A stretch of DNA of 64,000 bases from Streptomyces spectabilis (GCF_008704795.1 NZ_CP023690.1:3916501-3980500), one strand, 5' to 3'; counted from the first letter of the stretch, positions 1 through 8,513 are shown. The notes: generated by a model not told the origin, from the letters alone. Program-made: numbers and translations.

Positions 1-151
1 GTGATGGCCACCGCCAGATATGCTGAGCTTTTTCTTCGCATACCTGGAAATATGCTCATTACGGACATGGGTGGCGGGAGACACGCTCAGCGCTCCCCCC
101 ATTAGGCCGACCAGCGGCAGGCTCGACACCCCTTAGGGGCCTGACCGGGCG
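1..151. other. Window edge, AT-rich, probably regulatory
   Basis: The first 60 bases are clearly less GC-rich than the rest of the window. They contain an inverted repeat GCATA-N8-TATGC (38-42 and 51-55) and two copies of ATATGCT (18 and 50), which looks like a promoter or operator. A minus-strand reading frame starting at ATG 68 runs off the left edge (MSVMSIFPGMRRKSSAYLAV...), but only about 22 codons are visible and no ribosome site is seen, so a gene start here is only a possibility. Nothing else is recognised before the stop of the next gene at 152. Confidence 0.25.
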
Positions 152-1009
152 TCAGGCGTCCTTGAGCTCCTGCCGCTGCCGCCCGAGCCCGTCGATCTCC
201 AGCTCCACCACGTCCCCGGCCCGCAGATAGGGCTTGGGCTCCGGCCGGCCGAGGGCGACGCCCGCGGGCGTCCCCGTGTTGATCACGTCGCCCGGGTACA
301 GCGTCATGAACCGGCTGACGTAGCGGACCACCTCCGCCACCGGGAAGATCTGCTGGGCCGTCGTGCCGTCCTGCTTCAGCTCGCCGTTGACCCACAGCCT
401 CAGGGACAGGGCCTGCGGGTCCCGCACCTCGTCCGCCGTCACCAGCCAGGGCCCGAGCGGATTGAAGGTCTCGCAGTTCTTGCCCTTGTCCCAGGTCCCG
501 CCGCGCTCGATCTGGAACTCGCGCTCGGACACGTCGTGCGCCACCGCGTAGCCCGCCACGTGCGCGAGCGCCTCCTCGTGCGAGTCCACGTAGCGCGCGG
601 TGCGCCCGATGACGATCGCCAGCTCGACCTCCCAGTCCGTCTTCACCGAGCCGCGCGGCACGAGCACCGTGTCGTTCGGCCCGACCACCGTGTCCGCCGC
701 CTTCAGGAAGACGACGGGCTCGGCGGGCGGCTCGGCGCCCGCCTCCGCGGCGTGGTCGTGGTAGTTGAGGCCGATGCACACGACCTTGCCGATCCGCGCG
801 AGCGGCGGCCCGATCCGCAGCCCGGCCGCGTCGAGCACGGGCAGGTCACCGGCGTCGGCGGCGGCGCGCACACGGGCGAGCGCGGCGTCGTCGGCGAGCA
901 GCGCGCCGTCGATGTCGCCGACGACGCCGGACAGGTCGCGCAGGCTGCCCCCGGCGTCGAGCAGCGCGGGGCGCTCGGCGCCCGCGGTACCGACTCGCAG
1001 CAGCTTCAT
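152..1009 (-). CDS. Fumarylacetoacetate hydrolase family protein
   Basis: A 285-aa cytoplasmic enzyme of the FAH superfamily, which hydrolyses or decarboxylates beta-diketo acids in aromatic-compound breakdown. The C-terminal two thirds carry the family core: IGKVVCIGLNYHDHAAE, then EPVVFLKAADTVVGPND, the metal-ligand region WEVELAIVIG, and a late NTGTPAGV loop. The exact substrate cannot be read from the sequence; closest in style are 2-hydroxyhepta-diene-dioate isomerase-like members. ATG 1009 is chosen over the longer frame because GGGAGA lies just upstream and the protein then starts with the usual MKLLRVG. It follows yidC on the same strand with a 116-bp gap. Confidence 0.88.
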   Translation of the reverse strand: MKLLRVGTAGAERPALLDAGGSLRDLSGVVGDIDGALLADDAALARVRAAADAGDLPVLDAAGLRIGPPLARIGKVVCIGLNYHDHAAEAGAEPPAEPVVFLKAADTVVGPNDTVLVPRGSVKTDWEVELAIVIGRTARYVDSHEEALAHVAGYAVAHDVSEREFQIERGGTWDKGKNCETFNPLGPWLVTADEVRDPQALSLRLWVNGELKQDGTTAQQIFPVAEVVRYVSRFMTLYPGDVINTGTPAGVALGRPEPKPYLRAGDVVELEIDGLGRQRQELKDA

Positions 1010-1125
1010 GTCTGTCTCCCTTGGTCGAGCCCGGCCCGGCCGATGGAGGTGCGGCGCCATCGGAGGTCGGTCGATCCTCCAAGCCCGGCGTCCGGCCCGC
1101 AAGACCCCGTTCACGTACTGGACCA

Positions 1126-1890
1126 TCACATGGCCGTGGCCATGGCTCCCGCCGCGCCCTGCGGCATGTTCCGGTACAGCACGGCCCGCTCCACCGCACT
1201 CCAGGTCGTGCTGGTCACGACGTACAGCGCGGCCGCGAGCGGCACGACCGCGACGGAGAACAGCGTCATGAAGGACATCAGGGGCATGAACTTGGTCATC
1301 GCGGCCATCGCCTGCGCCCCGGGCATCTGCTCGCCGCCCTGGGCCGCGGGCAGCGGTGCCCCGGCCAGCTGCCGCTTCGTGCGCCGGTAGTTGAAGGTGG
1401 CGACGGCGGCGACGAGCGCGAAGAGGACCAGATAGACGAGCCCGGCCCCGCCGAGGACGCCGCCGTCGCCGAGCGCGTCGGCCCAGCGCCCGCCGAGCGG
1501 CGCCGCGAGCAGCTTGTGGTCGAGGAGCGCGTTGGCCTTCCCGCCGATGTCCGAGCTGGAGAACAGGTGGTAGAGCAGGAAGAACACGGGCAGCTGGAAG
1601 AGGCCCGGCAGACAGCCGGCCAGTGGCGACACGTTCTCCTTGCGGTGCAGTTCGAGGACCGCCTTCTGGAGCTTCTCCGGGTTCTTGCCGTGCTTCTTGC
1701 GCAACTCGGCGATCTGCGGGTTGAGCTTGGCGCGTGCCTTCTGGCCGCGTGCGGCGGCCCGGGACAGCGGGTGGATCAGGAGGCGTACGCAGGCGGTGAC
1801 CAGGACGATGGCCGCGGCCATGGCGGAGCCGTGGAAGAGCGGTTCGAGCAGGTCGGCGAGGCGCGCGACCAGATCGGCGATGAAAGACAT
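1126..1890 (-). CDS. yidC: YidC/Oxa1 family membrane protein insertase (short paralogue)
   Basis: A 254-aa member of the YidC/Oxa1/Alb3 family, which inserts membrane proteins alone or with SecYEG. Visible are the first core helix (AAAIVLVTACVRLLIHPLSR), the positively charged cytoplasmic hairpin (LNPQIAELRKKHGKNPEKLQ), the conserved LAGCLPGLFQLPVFFLLYHL segment, and later hydrophobic helices ending AVERAVLYRNMPQ. It is much shorter than the main actinomycete YidC encoded beside rpmH/rnpA, so it is best read as a second copy. The next gene upstream on the same strand is a small membrane protein, so the two may be co-transcribed. Confidence 0.9.
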   Translation of the reverse strand: MSFIADLVARLADLLEPLFHGSAMAAAIVLVTACVRLLIHPLSRAAARGQKARAKLNPQIAELRKKHGKNPEKLQKAVLELHRKENVSPLAGCLPGLFQLPVFFLLYHLFSSSDIGGKANALLDHKLLAAPLGGRWADALGDGGVLGGAGLVYLVLFALVAAVATFNYRRTKRQLAGAPLPAAQGGEQMPGAQAMAAMTKFMPLMSFMTLFSVAVVPLAAALYVVTSTTWSAVERAVLYRNMPQGAAGAMATAM

Positions 1891-1984
1891 GGGGGTGAGC
1901 CCTCCGGGGGTCTCGTCGTGCCGGGGTGAGTGCGTATCGGCATGACGACCCGCGCGGGGTCCGGGGGGTGGAGCCGGGGGTTCC

Positions 1985-2341
1985 CTACGCGGCCGTCAGG
2001 AGGGGACGGCCGGGCGCTCGCGGGCGCGTGCGGCCCCGGGCGTCGGGGTCGCGCTGGGGCAGGAAGGCGGTGCGCCGCTCGCGGTCGCGGATGGCGGTGC
2101 GCACGCGGGTGCGGGGCACGGCGGGCGCGGAGCGCGCGGCGAGCAGGGAGCAGAGGGCGAGGGCGGAGCCCGCGGCGGCGGTCGCGGCGAACGCGACGGC
2201 GCCCACGAGGCTGCCGGTGTCGGCGAGGACGGTCTCGACGAGCAGGACGAACAGCAGGACGGCGGGCCGCAGGGCCGTGCCCCAGCGCTTGACCAGTTCC
2301 TTGATCAAGGCCGCCCCCTCTCCGAACTCCTGTGCGTACAT
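1985..2341 (-). CDS. Small membrane protein, DUF6412-like
   Basis: A 118-aa protein with two predicted hydrophobic segments (about residues 24-40 and 45-70: ALRPAVLLFVLLVETVLA and VGAVAFAATAAAGSALALCSLLAA) and an Arg/Pro-rich C-terminal tail. From memory it resembles the DUF6412 family often found next to this YidC paralogue in Streptomyces; no function is known. It lies 94 bp upstream of yidC on the same strand. Two TATAAA-containing repeats immediately upstream may supply its promoter. Confidence 0.7.
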   Translation of the reverse strand: MYAQEFGEGAALIKELVKRWGTALRPAVLLFVLLVETVLADTGSLVGAVAFAATAAAGSALALCSLLAARSAPAVPRTRVRTAIRDRERRTAFLPQRDPDARGRTRPRAPGRPLLTAA

Positions 2342-2351
2342 GTCCGCTGCT

Positions 2352-2380
2352 GTTTATACAGGATCCGTTTATACCGGATC
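2352..2380 (-). repeat. Two tandem 15-bp repeats with TATAAA cores
   Basis: GTTTATACAGGATC (2352-2365) and GTTTATACCGGATC (2367-2380) differ at one base and repeat with a 15-bp period. On the minus strand each gives GATCC-N-GTATAAAC, so each holds a TATAAA that could be a -10 for the small membrane protein gene at 2341. The second copy overlaps the 3' end of the HxlR gene. A regulator-binding direct repeat is the alternative reading. Confidence 0.4.
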
Positions 2381-2899
2381 AGTGACGACGGGCTGAAGCA
2401 GCCGTCGGGGAGCGAACAGCGCCCGACTGACCGGATCACTCGGTTCCGGATCAAGCCCCGGGCCGGGCAGCATCTCCACGTCGCCGACCGGCACGAGCAG
2501 GCCGCAGACCGGGCACTCCCCCGCCGCCCCCAGCTCCGTACCGCACCGCGCGTGCCGGAAGTAGCGAAGCGGCGCGGTGTCGGCGAAGGCCTCGCGCCCC
2601 CAGGCGCCGAGCGCGCGCAGCGCCGGCCACAGGGCGCGGCCGCGCTCGGTCACCACGTACTCGTGCCGCCGGGGCGCGTCCGCGAGGGGCCGCTTCTCCA
2701 GGACGCCCGCGTCGGTGAGCGTCTGCAGCCGGGCGGCGAGGACCGCGCGCGGGATGCCGAGGTGGACGAGGAAGTCGTTGTAGCGGCGGACGCCGTAGAG
2801 CGCGTCGCGCACGACGAGCAGGGTCCAGCGCTCGCCGACGACCTCCAGGGCGCGGGCGATGGAGCACTCCTGCGCCGCGTAGTCCTTGCCGAGAGCCAT
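2369..2899 (-). CDS. HxlR family transcriptional regulator
   Basis: A 176-aa winged-helix regulator. The N-terminal half is typical HxlR: QECSIARALEVVGERWTLLVVRDALYGVRRYNDF, then GIPRAVLAARLQTLTDAGVLEKRP and YVVTERGRALWPAL. The C-terminal part carries a Cys pattern (HARCGTE...CPVCG) that may bind zinc. ATG 2899 is chosen because the family motif begins right after it. It is divergent from the MFS efflux gene, and two identical palindromes lie between them, so it probably controls itself and the transporter, perhaps in answer to the exported compound or a redox signal. Confidence 0.9.
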   Translation of the reverse strand: MALGKDYAAQECSIARALEVVGERWTLLVVRDALYGVRRYNDFLVHLGIPRAVLAARLQTLTDAGVLEKRPLADAPRRHEYVVTERGRALWPALRALGAWGREAFADTAPLRYFRHARCGTELGAAGECPVCGLLVPVGDVEMLPGPGLDPEPSDPVSRALFAPRRLLQPVVTDPV

Positions 2900-2928
2900 G
2901 GCGCCCACTGTAGCCCTTTCGCCGACGC

Positions 2929-2993
2929 AAGGTTCATTCATTGAACTGACCCCTGCTACGGTCATGACGCACCGAAGGTTCATTCATTGAACT
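2929..2993. promoter_or_regulatory. Paired identical operators between HxlR and MFS genes
   Basis: The 19-bp sequence AAGGTTCATTCATTGAACT occurs twice without mismatch, at 2929-2947 and 2975-2993. Each contains the inverted repeat GTTCA-N5-TGAAC. Start-to-start spacing is 46 bp, between four and five helical turns. The position between divergent regulator and efflux genes makes these the likely HxlR-family operators. Confidence 0.75.
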
Positions 2994-3051
2994 CGATCGA
3001 GTCGTCGTCGCGTGCGCCTCACCACGCGCATCCCGAAGGGGCACCCCACCC

Positions 3052-4467
3052 ATGCCACGAACAGCCACGGCGGCGGTCACCGCCTCCTCCGCCTCCTCCA
3101 CCGCGCCCGTCCGTGCGGCGTCCCCGGCCCGCACCCTCGCCCTGACCAGCGCCGCGACCTTCATGGTCCTGATGACGTACACGGCCCCGATGGTCACGCT
3201 CTCCGAGACGGCCGCCGCGCTCGGCACCTCCCTGTCCGCGCAGGCCTGGCTCCTGAACGGCACCCCGCTCGGGCTCGCGGCCCTGCTCCTCGTCGCGGGC
3301 AGCCTCGCCGACGACTACGGCCGGCGCCGGATCTTCCTGTGCGGGACGTACGCGCTCGGCGTCACCACGGCGCTCGGCGGGCTCGCCACCTCGACGTGGA
3401 TGTTCACGCTCGCCCGCGTGGTCCAGGGCGCGGCCGGCGCCGCCGTGCTCGCGGCCAGCCTCGGACTGATCGCGCAGGCGTACCCGGCCGGGCCCGGGCG
3501 GATCCGGGCGACGGGGATCTGGGGCGCGTTCGTCAGCGGCGGCATAGCTCTCTCGCCGGTCGTCTCGGGCGCCCTCGCCACGCTCACGAACTGGCGCCTG
3601 CCGTACGCCGTCATGGCCGTGGCCACCCTCACCGTCGGCGTCCTCGGCCCGCGCGCCCTGACCGAGTCCCGGGCGCCGCGCCCCGGCCGCCCCGATCTCG
3701 CGGGCGCGCTGACCTTCGGCCTCGCCCTCGTCGCCCTGCTCGCCGCGCTCACCCTGGGCCGCGACGGCTGGCTGCGGCTGCCCGTCGGCGGCCTGTTGCT
3801 CACCGCCGCCGCCCTGCTCGCCGCGTTCACATATGTGGAACGACGTACGGCGACGCCGATGCTGGACCTCGGCCTGCTGCGCCGCCCGCTGTTCCTCGCC
3901 TCGTCGGCGGGCGGCCTGTTCACCGGGCTCTCGGTGATCGCCCTGTTCAGCTATCTGCCGACGGTGCTCCAGCAGACCCTGGGCCTGTCCGCGATGGGCA
4001 CAGGATGGCTCTTCATGCTCTGGGCCGGTACCGGCTTCCTGGTCGCCCTCCAGGCCAGGCGGCTCGCGGGTCGGGCCTCCGCGGGGGCGCAGCTCGCCGC
4101 CGGGTTCCTGCTGCACGCCGTCGCCGCCGTGACGATGCTGGGCGCGGCCTCCGGCGGCTCCTGGCCGCGCCTGCTGCCAGGGCTGCTGATCTCCGGCGTG
4201 GGCAGCGGCCTGCTGAACGCCGCCCTGCCGCTGCTCGCCGTCGAGTCGGTGCCGCCGGAGCGCGCCGCCATGGGCTCCGGCGCGGGCAACACCGCCCGCT
4301 ACATCGGCTCCGCCGCGGGCGTCGCCCTGATGATCGCGGTGTCCACGGCCTCGGGCTCCTCGCCCGCCGCGCTCGCGCACGGCGCGGACGTGGCGCTCCT
4401 GGTGTCGGCGGGCCTCGGCGTCCTGGCCGCGCTCACCGTCCTGACGCTGCGGGAACGGCGCCGCTGA
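3052..4467 (+). CDS. MFS drug efflux transporter (DHA2-like)
   Basis: A 471-aa polytopic membrane protein with about 14 hydrophobic segments, as in the DHA2 drug:proton antiporters. The loop 2-3 motif (GSLADDYGRRRIFLCGTYAL) and a motif-C-like stretch (GAFVSGGIALSPVVSGAL) are visible. It probably exports a toxic compound using the proton gradient. ATG 3052 follows the paired operators, so expression is probably controlled by the adjacent HxlR regulator. Its last 35 bp overlap tail-to-tail with the 3' end of the symporter gene on the other strand. Confidence 0.9.
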   Translation: MPRTATAAVTASSASSTAPVRAASPARTLALTSAATFMVLMTYTAPMVTLSETAAALGTSLSAQAWLLNGTPLGLAALLLVAGSLADDYGRRRIFLCGTYALGVTTALGGLATSTWMFTLARVVQGAAGAAVLAASLGLIAQAYPAGPGRIRATGIWGAFVSGGIALSPVVSGALATLTNWRLPYAVMAVATLTVGVLGPRALTESRAPRPGRPDLAGALTFGLALVALLAALTLGRDGWLRLPVGGLLLTAAALLAAFTYVERRTATPMLDLGLLRRPLFLASSAGGLFTGLSVIALFSYLPTVLQQTLGLSAMGTGWLFMLWAGTGFLVALQARRLAGRASAGAQLAAGFLLHAVAAVTMLGAASGGSWPRLLPGLLISGVGSGLLNAALPLLAVESVPPERAAMGSGAGNTARYIGSAAGVALMIAVSTASGSSPAALAHGADVALLVSAGLGVLAALTVLTLRERRR

Positions 4468-5971
4468 CCTCGTTGCCCCCGTCATCGCCCTCGCCGTCGA
4501 CCGGGTCCCGCGCGAGCACCTCGCCGTCGGGCCGGGGGTCCCGGTCGGCGGGACCGGCGTACGACACCACGAGCGCGACCACGAGGTTCACACCGAGCGC
4601 GACGATCCCGGCGTTCACGCCGAACACCGGATCGCGGTCGGTGAAGACGAGACCGCACACCACCGCGACGCCCACGACGAGGCCGCTCAGCGCCCCCGCG
4701 AGCGTGAGCCGCCGCCACACCAGGCCCACCAGCAGCATCGGCACGAGCTGCGCCATCCCCTCGTACGAGATGAGCGAGAGCCGTACGAGGGTGTTGGGCG
4801 TCGCGTACGTCAGGACCAGGGCGAGCGCGCCCGCGGCCACGACGACGCCCTGCGAGGCGAGCTTCTGCCGCGCGGGCGACCGCCACCGGGGCAGCAGCGA
4901 CAGCACGCTGCTGCCCCACATCGTCCCGATGACCAGCATGAACACCGCCATCGGCACGATGGACGAGAGCGCCGCCGCGACCCCGATGACCCCGACGGCC
5001 CACGCGGGCAGCGAGTCCACCACCAGCTTGAACAGGGCCAGGTTCGACCCCGCCCCGGTAAGCCCCGGCACCACGAAGAGCGCCGCGATGCCGAGCAGCA
5101 TCGGCACGAAGAGCAGGACGTTGTACGCGGGCAGCCAGATGGCGTTGCGACGCAGGGCGTCGGCGCTGCGCGCGCCGAGGTACCCGGCGACCGTGGTCGG
5201 GAAGATCACGACGGTGAGCGCGTTGAGGAACGACGTCGTGGCGAACCAGGCCTCCCCGTACGGGGATCCGCCGTGGCCGGGCAGCGTGAGCCAGTCGCGC
5301 TTCTCGCTCACGACCCGGTCCAGGAAGTCCCCGTACCCGTCGAAGTAGTGCAGCGGCACGTACAGGGCGAGGAACGCGAGCGTGCCGATGACCAGCACGT
5401 CCTTCAGGACGGACACCCACGCGCTGCCGCGCAGGCCGCTCACCACCACGAACCCGGTGGTGACGGCGAAGCCGATGAAGTAGGCCCAGTTGAGGCTGAT
5501 GGCGCCGTAGGAGATCGTCGAGACGACGACGCCCATCCCCGTGATCTGGAGCTGGATGTACGGCAGCAGGAACACGGTCGCGAGCACGGCGACGCCCGCG
5601 CCGAGCCAGGGCCGGCCGAAGCGGTGCGCCACCATGTCGCTGACGCTGACGAGCCCGTGCCGCCGCGCGTAGTCCCAAAGGAGCGGCCCGACGACGTACC
5701 CGACCGCGTATCCGCAGGACATGTAGGCGACGACGTAGAGGACGGGCGCCCCGTAGTTGTACCCCCAGCCCGCGGCCCCCAGATAGCTGAAGCTCGTGTA
5801 CCCCTCGCCCGCCATCAGGACCCAGATGAACACGGGCCCCAGCGAACGCCCGCCCACCGACCACTCGGTGAGCCCGCCCTGCCCGCCGCGGCCTCTGACG
5901 GCGAGCAGGCCGAGCGCGACGGTCGCGACCATGAAGACGCCGAAGACGGAGGTGGCGACGGCGGTGTTCAC
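4433..5971 (-). CDS. Sodium:solute symporter family permease
   Basis: A 512-aa protein with about 13 transmembrane segments and the SSF signature region (FIWVLMAGEGYTSFSYLGAA, GYNYGAPVLYVVAYMSCGYAVGY, and PTTVAGYLGARSADALRRN). It likely imports a monocarboxylate or similar solute with Na+; the substrate cannot be read. GTG 5971 is chosen because it overlaps the stop of the DUF3311 gene (GTGA) and starts with the hydrophobic first helix; the longer upstream frame is spurious. The C-terminus is acidic and polar, and its last codons overlap the convergent MFS gene. Confidence 0.88.
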   Translation of the reverse strand: MNTAVATSVFGVFMVATVALGLLAVRGRGGQGGLTEWSVGGRSLGPVFIWVLMAGEGYTSFSYLGAAGWGYNYGAPVLYVVAYMSCGYAVGYVVGPLLWDYARRHGLVSVSDMVAHRFGRPWLGAGVAVLATVFLLPYIQLQITGMGVVVSTISYGAISLNWAYFIGFAVTTGFVVVSGLRGSAWVSVLKDVLVIGTLAFLALYVPLHYFDGYGDFLDRVVSEKRDWLTLPGHGGSPYGEAWFATTSFLNALTVVIFPTTVAGYLGARSADALRRNAIWLPAYNVLLFVPMLLGIAALFVVPGLTGAGSNLALFKLVVDSLPAWAVGVIGVAAALSSIVPMAVFMLVIGTMWGSSVLSLLPRWRSPARQKLASQGVVVAAGALALVLTYATPNTLVRLSLISYEGMAQLVPMLLVGLVWRRLTLAGALSGLVVGVAVVCGLVFTDRDPVFGVNAGIVALGVNLVVALVVSYAGPADRDPRPDGEVLARDPVDGEGDDGGNEVSGAVPAASGR

Positions 5972-6198
5972 GAGCGCCGCCCCGTCCGCCGCCCGCGGTC
6001 GGTCCGGTAGGTGAGCCACACCGCGACCGGCGTCAGGAGCGTGGCCCCGAGCAGCCACACGAACAGGAAGGGCAGCCCGAGCACCACCGGGTCGACGCGG
6101 TTGGCGAAGGGCAGCGCCCCCAGGTACAGCACGAAGGGCGCGAGCAGCCAGAGCAGCTGCGGCCGGCGCGGGGCGCGCGGCTGACGGCGAATGATCAC
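5968..6198 (-). CDS. DUF3311 small membrane protein
   Basis: A 76-aa protein with two hydrophobic helices (about residues 15-30 and 38-62: LLWLLAPFVLYLGALPF and VLGLPFLFVWLLGATLLTPVAVWLTY), with PFANRVDPVVLGLPF between them. This is the small partner regularly encoded just before SSF symporters in actinomycetes. Its TGA overlaps the symporter GTG by 4 bp, so the pair is translationally coupled. Confidence 0.85.
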   Translation of the reverse strand: MIIRRQPRAPRRPQLLWLLAPFVLYLGALPFANRVDPVVLGLPFLFVWLLGATLLTPVAVWLTYRTDRGRRTGRRS

Positions 6199-6209
6199 GG
6201 GGCGTCAGC

Positions 6210-6730
6210 CTACCGAGGCGTCGTCGAACGCAGCTTCCCCCACACGACGAGGCGGTACGTGGAGGTGTAGGCCGGGGTGCAGGTGGTGAGCGTGAGGTAG
6301 TACCCGGCCGTCCGGTACCCGTACCCCGCCCGCACGTCACTGCGCGGCACCGGCTTCAGCACCCCTCCGTCGCGCGCCGACGTCCGCGGCAGGACCTGGT
6401 CGACGACGTACGTGTACGTGGCCTCGCGGGTGGCGAGGACCAGCCGGTCGCCGGGGCGGAGCCGGTCGAGGTGCCGGAGGCTCACCGTGGGTGTTGCGGT
6501 GAGCCTCCGGATTTGCCGATGCCTTCGGCGACGGGCTCCTTGCCGGACACGGCCCCCACGCCGGAACTGGAGGCCCGGGCCTGGCGGTTGGTCCACCACA
6601 GCTGGTGCACGACGAGCAGGAGCAGGACGAACCCGAGGGTGACGAGGAGTTCGGCGGCGTACCAGAGGCAGCGGGCGAGCGGCGACCGACGCGGGCCTCG
6701 CACCGCTCGACGGGTGACGACGCGAACCAC
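6210..6730 (-). pseudogene. srtE: Class E sortase remnant (internal deletion and frameshift)
   Basis: The pieces of a class E sortase lie in three frames. The N-terminal anchor is read from GTG 6730 (VVRVVTRRAVRG..., then CLWYAAELLVTLGFVLLLLVVHQLWWTNRQAR). A fragment PVAEGIGKS from the fold's start follows. HRNTHGEP, which holds the catalytic His region, is in a second frame. The last third, with DRLRPGDRL, catalytic TLTTCTP and the Arg of YRLVVWG, is in a third frame ending at 6210. Compared with intact sortases the linker and the stretch between VAEGI and HRNTH are gone, and about two bases are missing after HGEP. No full-length product is possible. A perfect 14-bp hairpin sits exactly at the junction. 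Confidence 0.72.
6474..6510. repeat. Perfect 14-bp hairpin at sortase break point
   Basis: CCGGAGGCTCACCG (6474-6487) and its exact reverse complement (6497-6510) flank a 9-base loop. The hairpin sits where the sortase frame is broken, and the loop still encodes part of HRNTHG. This fits a template-switch or palindrome-directed mutation that made both the inverted repeat and the frame loss. It is not followed by a T-run, so a terminator is less likely. Confidence 0.7.
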
Positions 6731-6965
6731 CCCGGCCCCCTTCCGACGGCTCGGCAGGCCCTTCGCAGGCCCGCAAGACAGAGGCACGGCGATGAAGAGG
6801 CCGGCCCCAGGGACGGGCGCTCCGCGGACGGGTCGCGCACGGGTTTGTGCACGGGTCGCGGAGGGGTCACGGACGGGTTTGCGGACGACCCACCGGAAAA
6901 CCCCGGGCCACACCGACGACGAGGCCCATACACCCCGCCCCGGGTACGGCAGTACGGTGTCACCC

Positions 6966-8015
6966 ATGCGCCCCGACACGCCTGCCGACCACGTCGACCA
7001 CATCGCCGAAGCGGAGCGCCTGGTGCGCACCGCGGGCCTCTACCCCGAGGACGCCGAACACCTCCTCCTCCAGGCCGCGGCCCACCTGGAGCTGGCCGAC
7101 GCCCGAGAGCGCGCGACGACGCTCTACGACCAGCTGCTGTCCCCGTCGGCACCGCACCCGCCGGAGAACCCCACGCTGATCCGCGCGCTCAAGGCCGCGA
7201 ACCTCTGGGAGTACGGCCACGAGGCGGAGGCACGGGCGATCATCGACGGCGTACGCGGCCAGCGGCCGACGGACCCGGCCCCCTGGGTGATCGTGGCGGA
7301 GTCCCTGGAGTCCCACGACGAGCTGGACCAGGCGCAGGACACGTTCTCGCAGGCGCTGACCCTCCTCCTCCCCGCGCCCGACCTCGAACCCCCCTACTCC
7401 ACCCACCCGTTGCTCTACGGCCGCCACCGCGTACGGCGGCTGCTCGGCGCCCCGCACGACAACTGGGACGAGCGCGCGGACCGCGTCCACCGGGCCCGCG
7501 CGGCGGCGTCGGGCCGCACGCCGGTGCCCCTGGACGAGCTCCACGACCCGAAGCGGATCTGGACCCTCGGCTCGGAGAACCCGGAGGAGATCCGCGCCGA
7601 GATCACCCGCCTCCAGGCGGAACTCGGCACGTACCGGGAGGCCCTGTCCCGCCCCTTCCCGGTAGCGGTCCTGCACTGGCCCGCCACGGAACTCACCGAA
7701 CTCCTGACGGCGTATCCCGGCCTCTCCGCCGAATACCCCTCCCACGAGGCCCACTTGGCGACGATAGAGTCCTCCCTCCGCGAACTCTCCGCCTCCGGCA
7801 CCCCCAACCTCGGCATCGTCACCGGCACAGTCCCCTCCTACGAAGCCTTCGCCGCCTCCGAGAACACACCCCCTTCGGACCCGACCCTCCTCCCCCAGTA
7901 CGCGACAACACTGGCGGCCAGGGGACGGGCGGAGGAGTGGCCGCCGAGGCCTGCGGAGAATTGCTGGTGCGGGTCGGGCGATTCCTATGGCGACTGCCAC
8001 GGCGCCGGAAGCTGA
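6966..8015 (+). CDS. SEC-C motif protein with TPR-like region
   Basis: A 349-aa, mainly alpha-helical protein. The first 130 residues are TPR-like (AERLVRTAGLYPEDAEHLLLQAAAHLELADAR..., ...WVIVAESLESHDELDQAQDTFSQAL). It ends in a SEC-C zinc motif, CWCGSGDSYGDCHG, like that of SecA C-termini. The function is unknown; SEC-C domains bind zinc and often mediate protein contacts. It seems to be a backbone gene, and the defence island starts 45 bp after its stop. Confidence 0.85.
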   Translation: MRPDTPADHVDHIAEAERLVRTAGLYPEDAEHLLLQAAAHLELADARERATTLYDQLLSPSAPHPPENPTLIRALKAANLWEYGHEAEARAIIDGVRGQRPTDPAPWVIVAESLESHDELDQAQDTFSQALTLLLPAPDLEPPYSTHPLLYGRHRVRRLLGAPHDNWDERADRVHRARAAASGRTPVPLDELHDPKRIWTLGSENPEEIRAEITRLQAELGTYREALSRPFPVAVLHWPATELTELLTAYPGLSAEYPSHEAHLATIESSLRELSASGTPNLGIVTGTVPSYEAFAASENTPPSDPTLLPQYATTLAARGRAEEWPPRPAENCWCGSGDSYGDCHGAGS

Positions 8016-8060
8016 CAGCGGTTCCCTTCGATCGGGGGCCCGTCCGCACGAGACGAGAAC

Positions 8061-8513
8061 TTGTTGAGTACCGCAAAGCCGTCGTCACCCGGCGTCTCTC
8101 TCCGGATGAGTCGCCAGGCGAGCCGAGACACCGCTCCCGAGATGGCCGTGCGACGGCTGTTGCACGCGGACGGGCATCGATACCGACTCAACGTCCGTGT
8201 CCCGGGAATGCCCCGACGGACGATCGACATCGCGTTCACCCGCGCCAAAGTGGCGGTCTTCCTCGACGGCTGCTTCTGGCACGGCTGCCCGGAGCACGCG
8301 ACGCAGCCCAAGGCGAACGCGGAGTGGTGGCGCCACAAGCTCGACCGCAACATCGCCCGCGACACGGAGACGAACGAACGTTTGACCGATGAGGGATGGA
8401 TCGTTCTACGGTTCTGGGAACATGAAGCACCCGATCGTGTGGCCGAGCGCGTGGCGGCCGCCGTCGCACGACAACGCCGGGTGCGTCGACCGCAGAGCGA
8501 GGGAGAGCAGTGA
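8061..8513 (+). CDS. vsr: Very-short-patch repair endonuclease Vsr
   Basis: A 150-aa Vsr endonuclease, which nicks 5' of T in T:G mismatches left when 5-methylcytosine deaminates. It shows SRDTAPEMAVRRLLHADGHRYRLN, the strand with catalytic Asp in IDIAF (residue about 56), the zinc/active-site region VFLDGCFWHGCPEH with both His residues, and EWWRHKLDRNIARD. TTG 8061 or TTG 8064 is the start; neither has a strong ribosome site. Its TGA overlaps the GTG of the next methyltransferase gene, so repair and methylation genes are coupled, as for dcm-vsr pairs elsewhere. Confidence 0.92.
   Translation: MLSTAKPSSPGVSLRMSRQASRDTAPEMAVRRLLHADGHRYRLNVRVPGMPRRTIDIAFTRAKVAVFLDGCFWHGCPEHATQPKANAEWWRHKLDRNIARDTETNERLTDEGWIVLRFWEHEAPDRVAERVAAAVARQRRVRRPQSEGEQ

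Noticed and set aside
4433..4467. Regulatory significance of the 35-bp convergent overlap
   Set aside because: Short tail-to-tail overlaps are common in dense actinomycete genomes and nothing else marks this one.
5972..6340. Longer symporter start and other long GC-rich frames
   Set aside because: The extension runs through the DUF3311 gene in another frame and has no family similarity. Many other long antisense frames in the window are shadows of the same kind.
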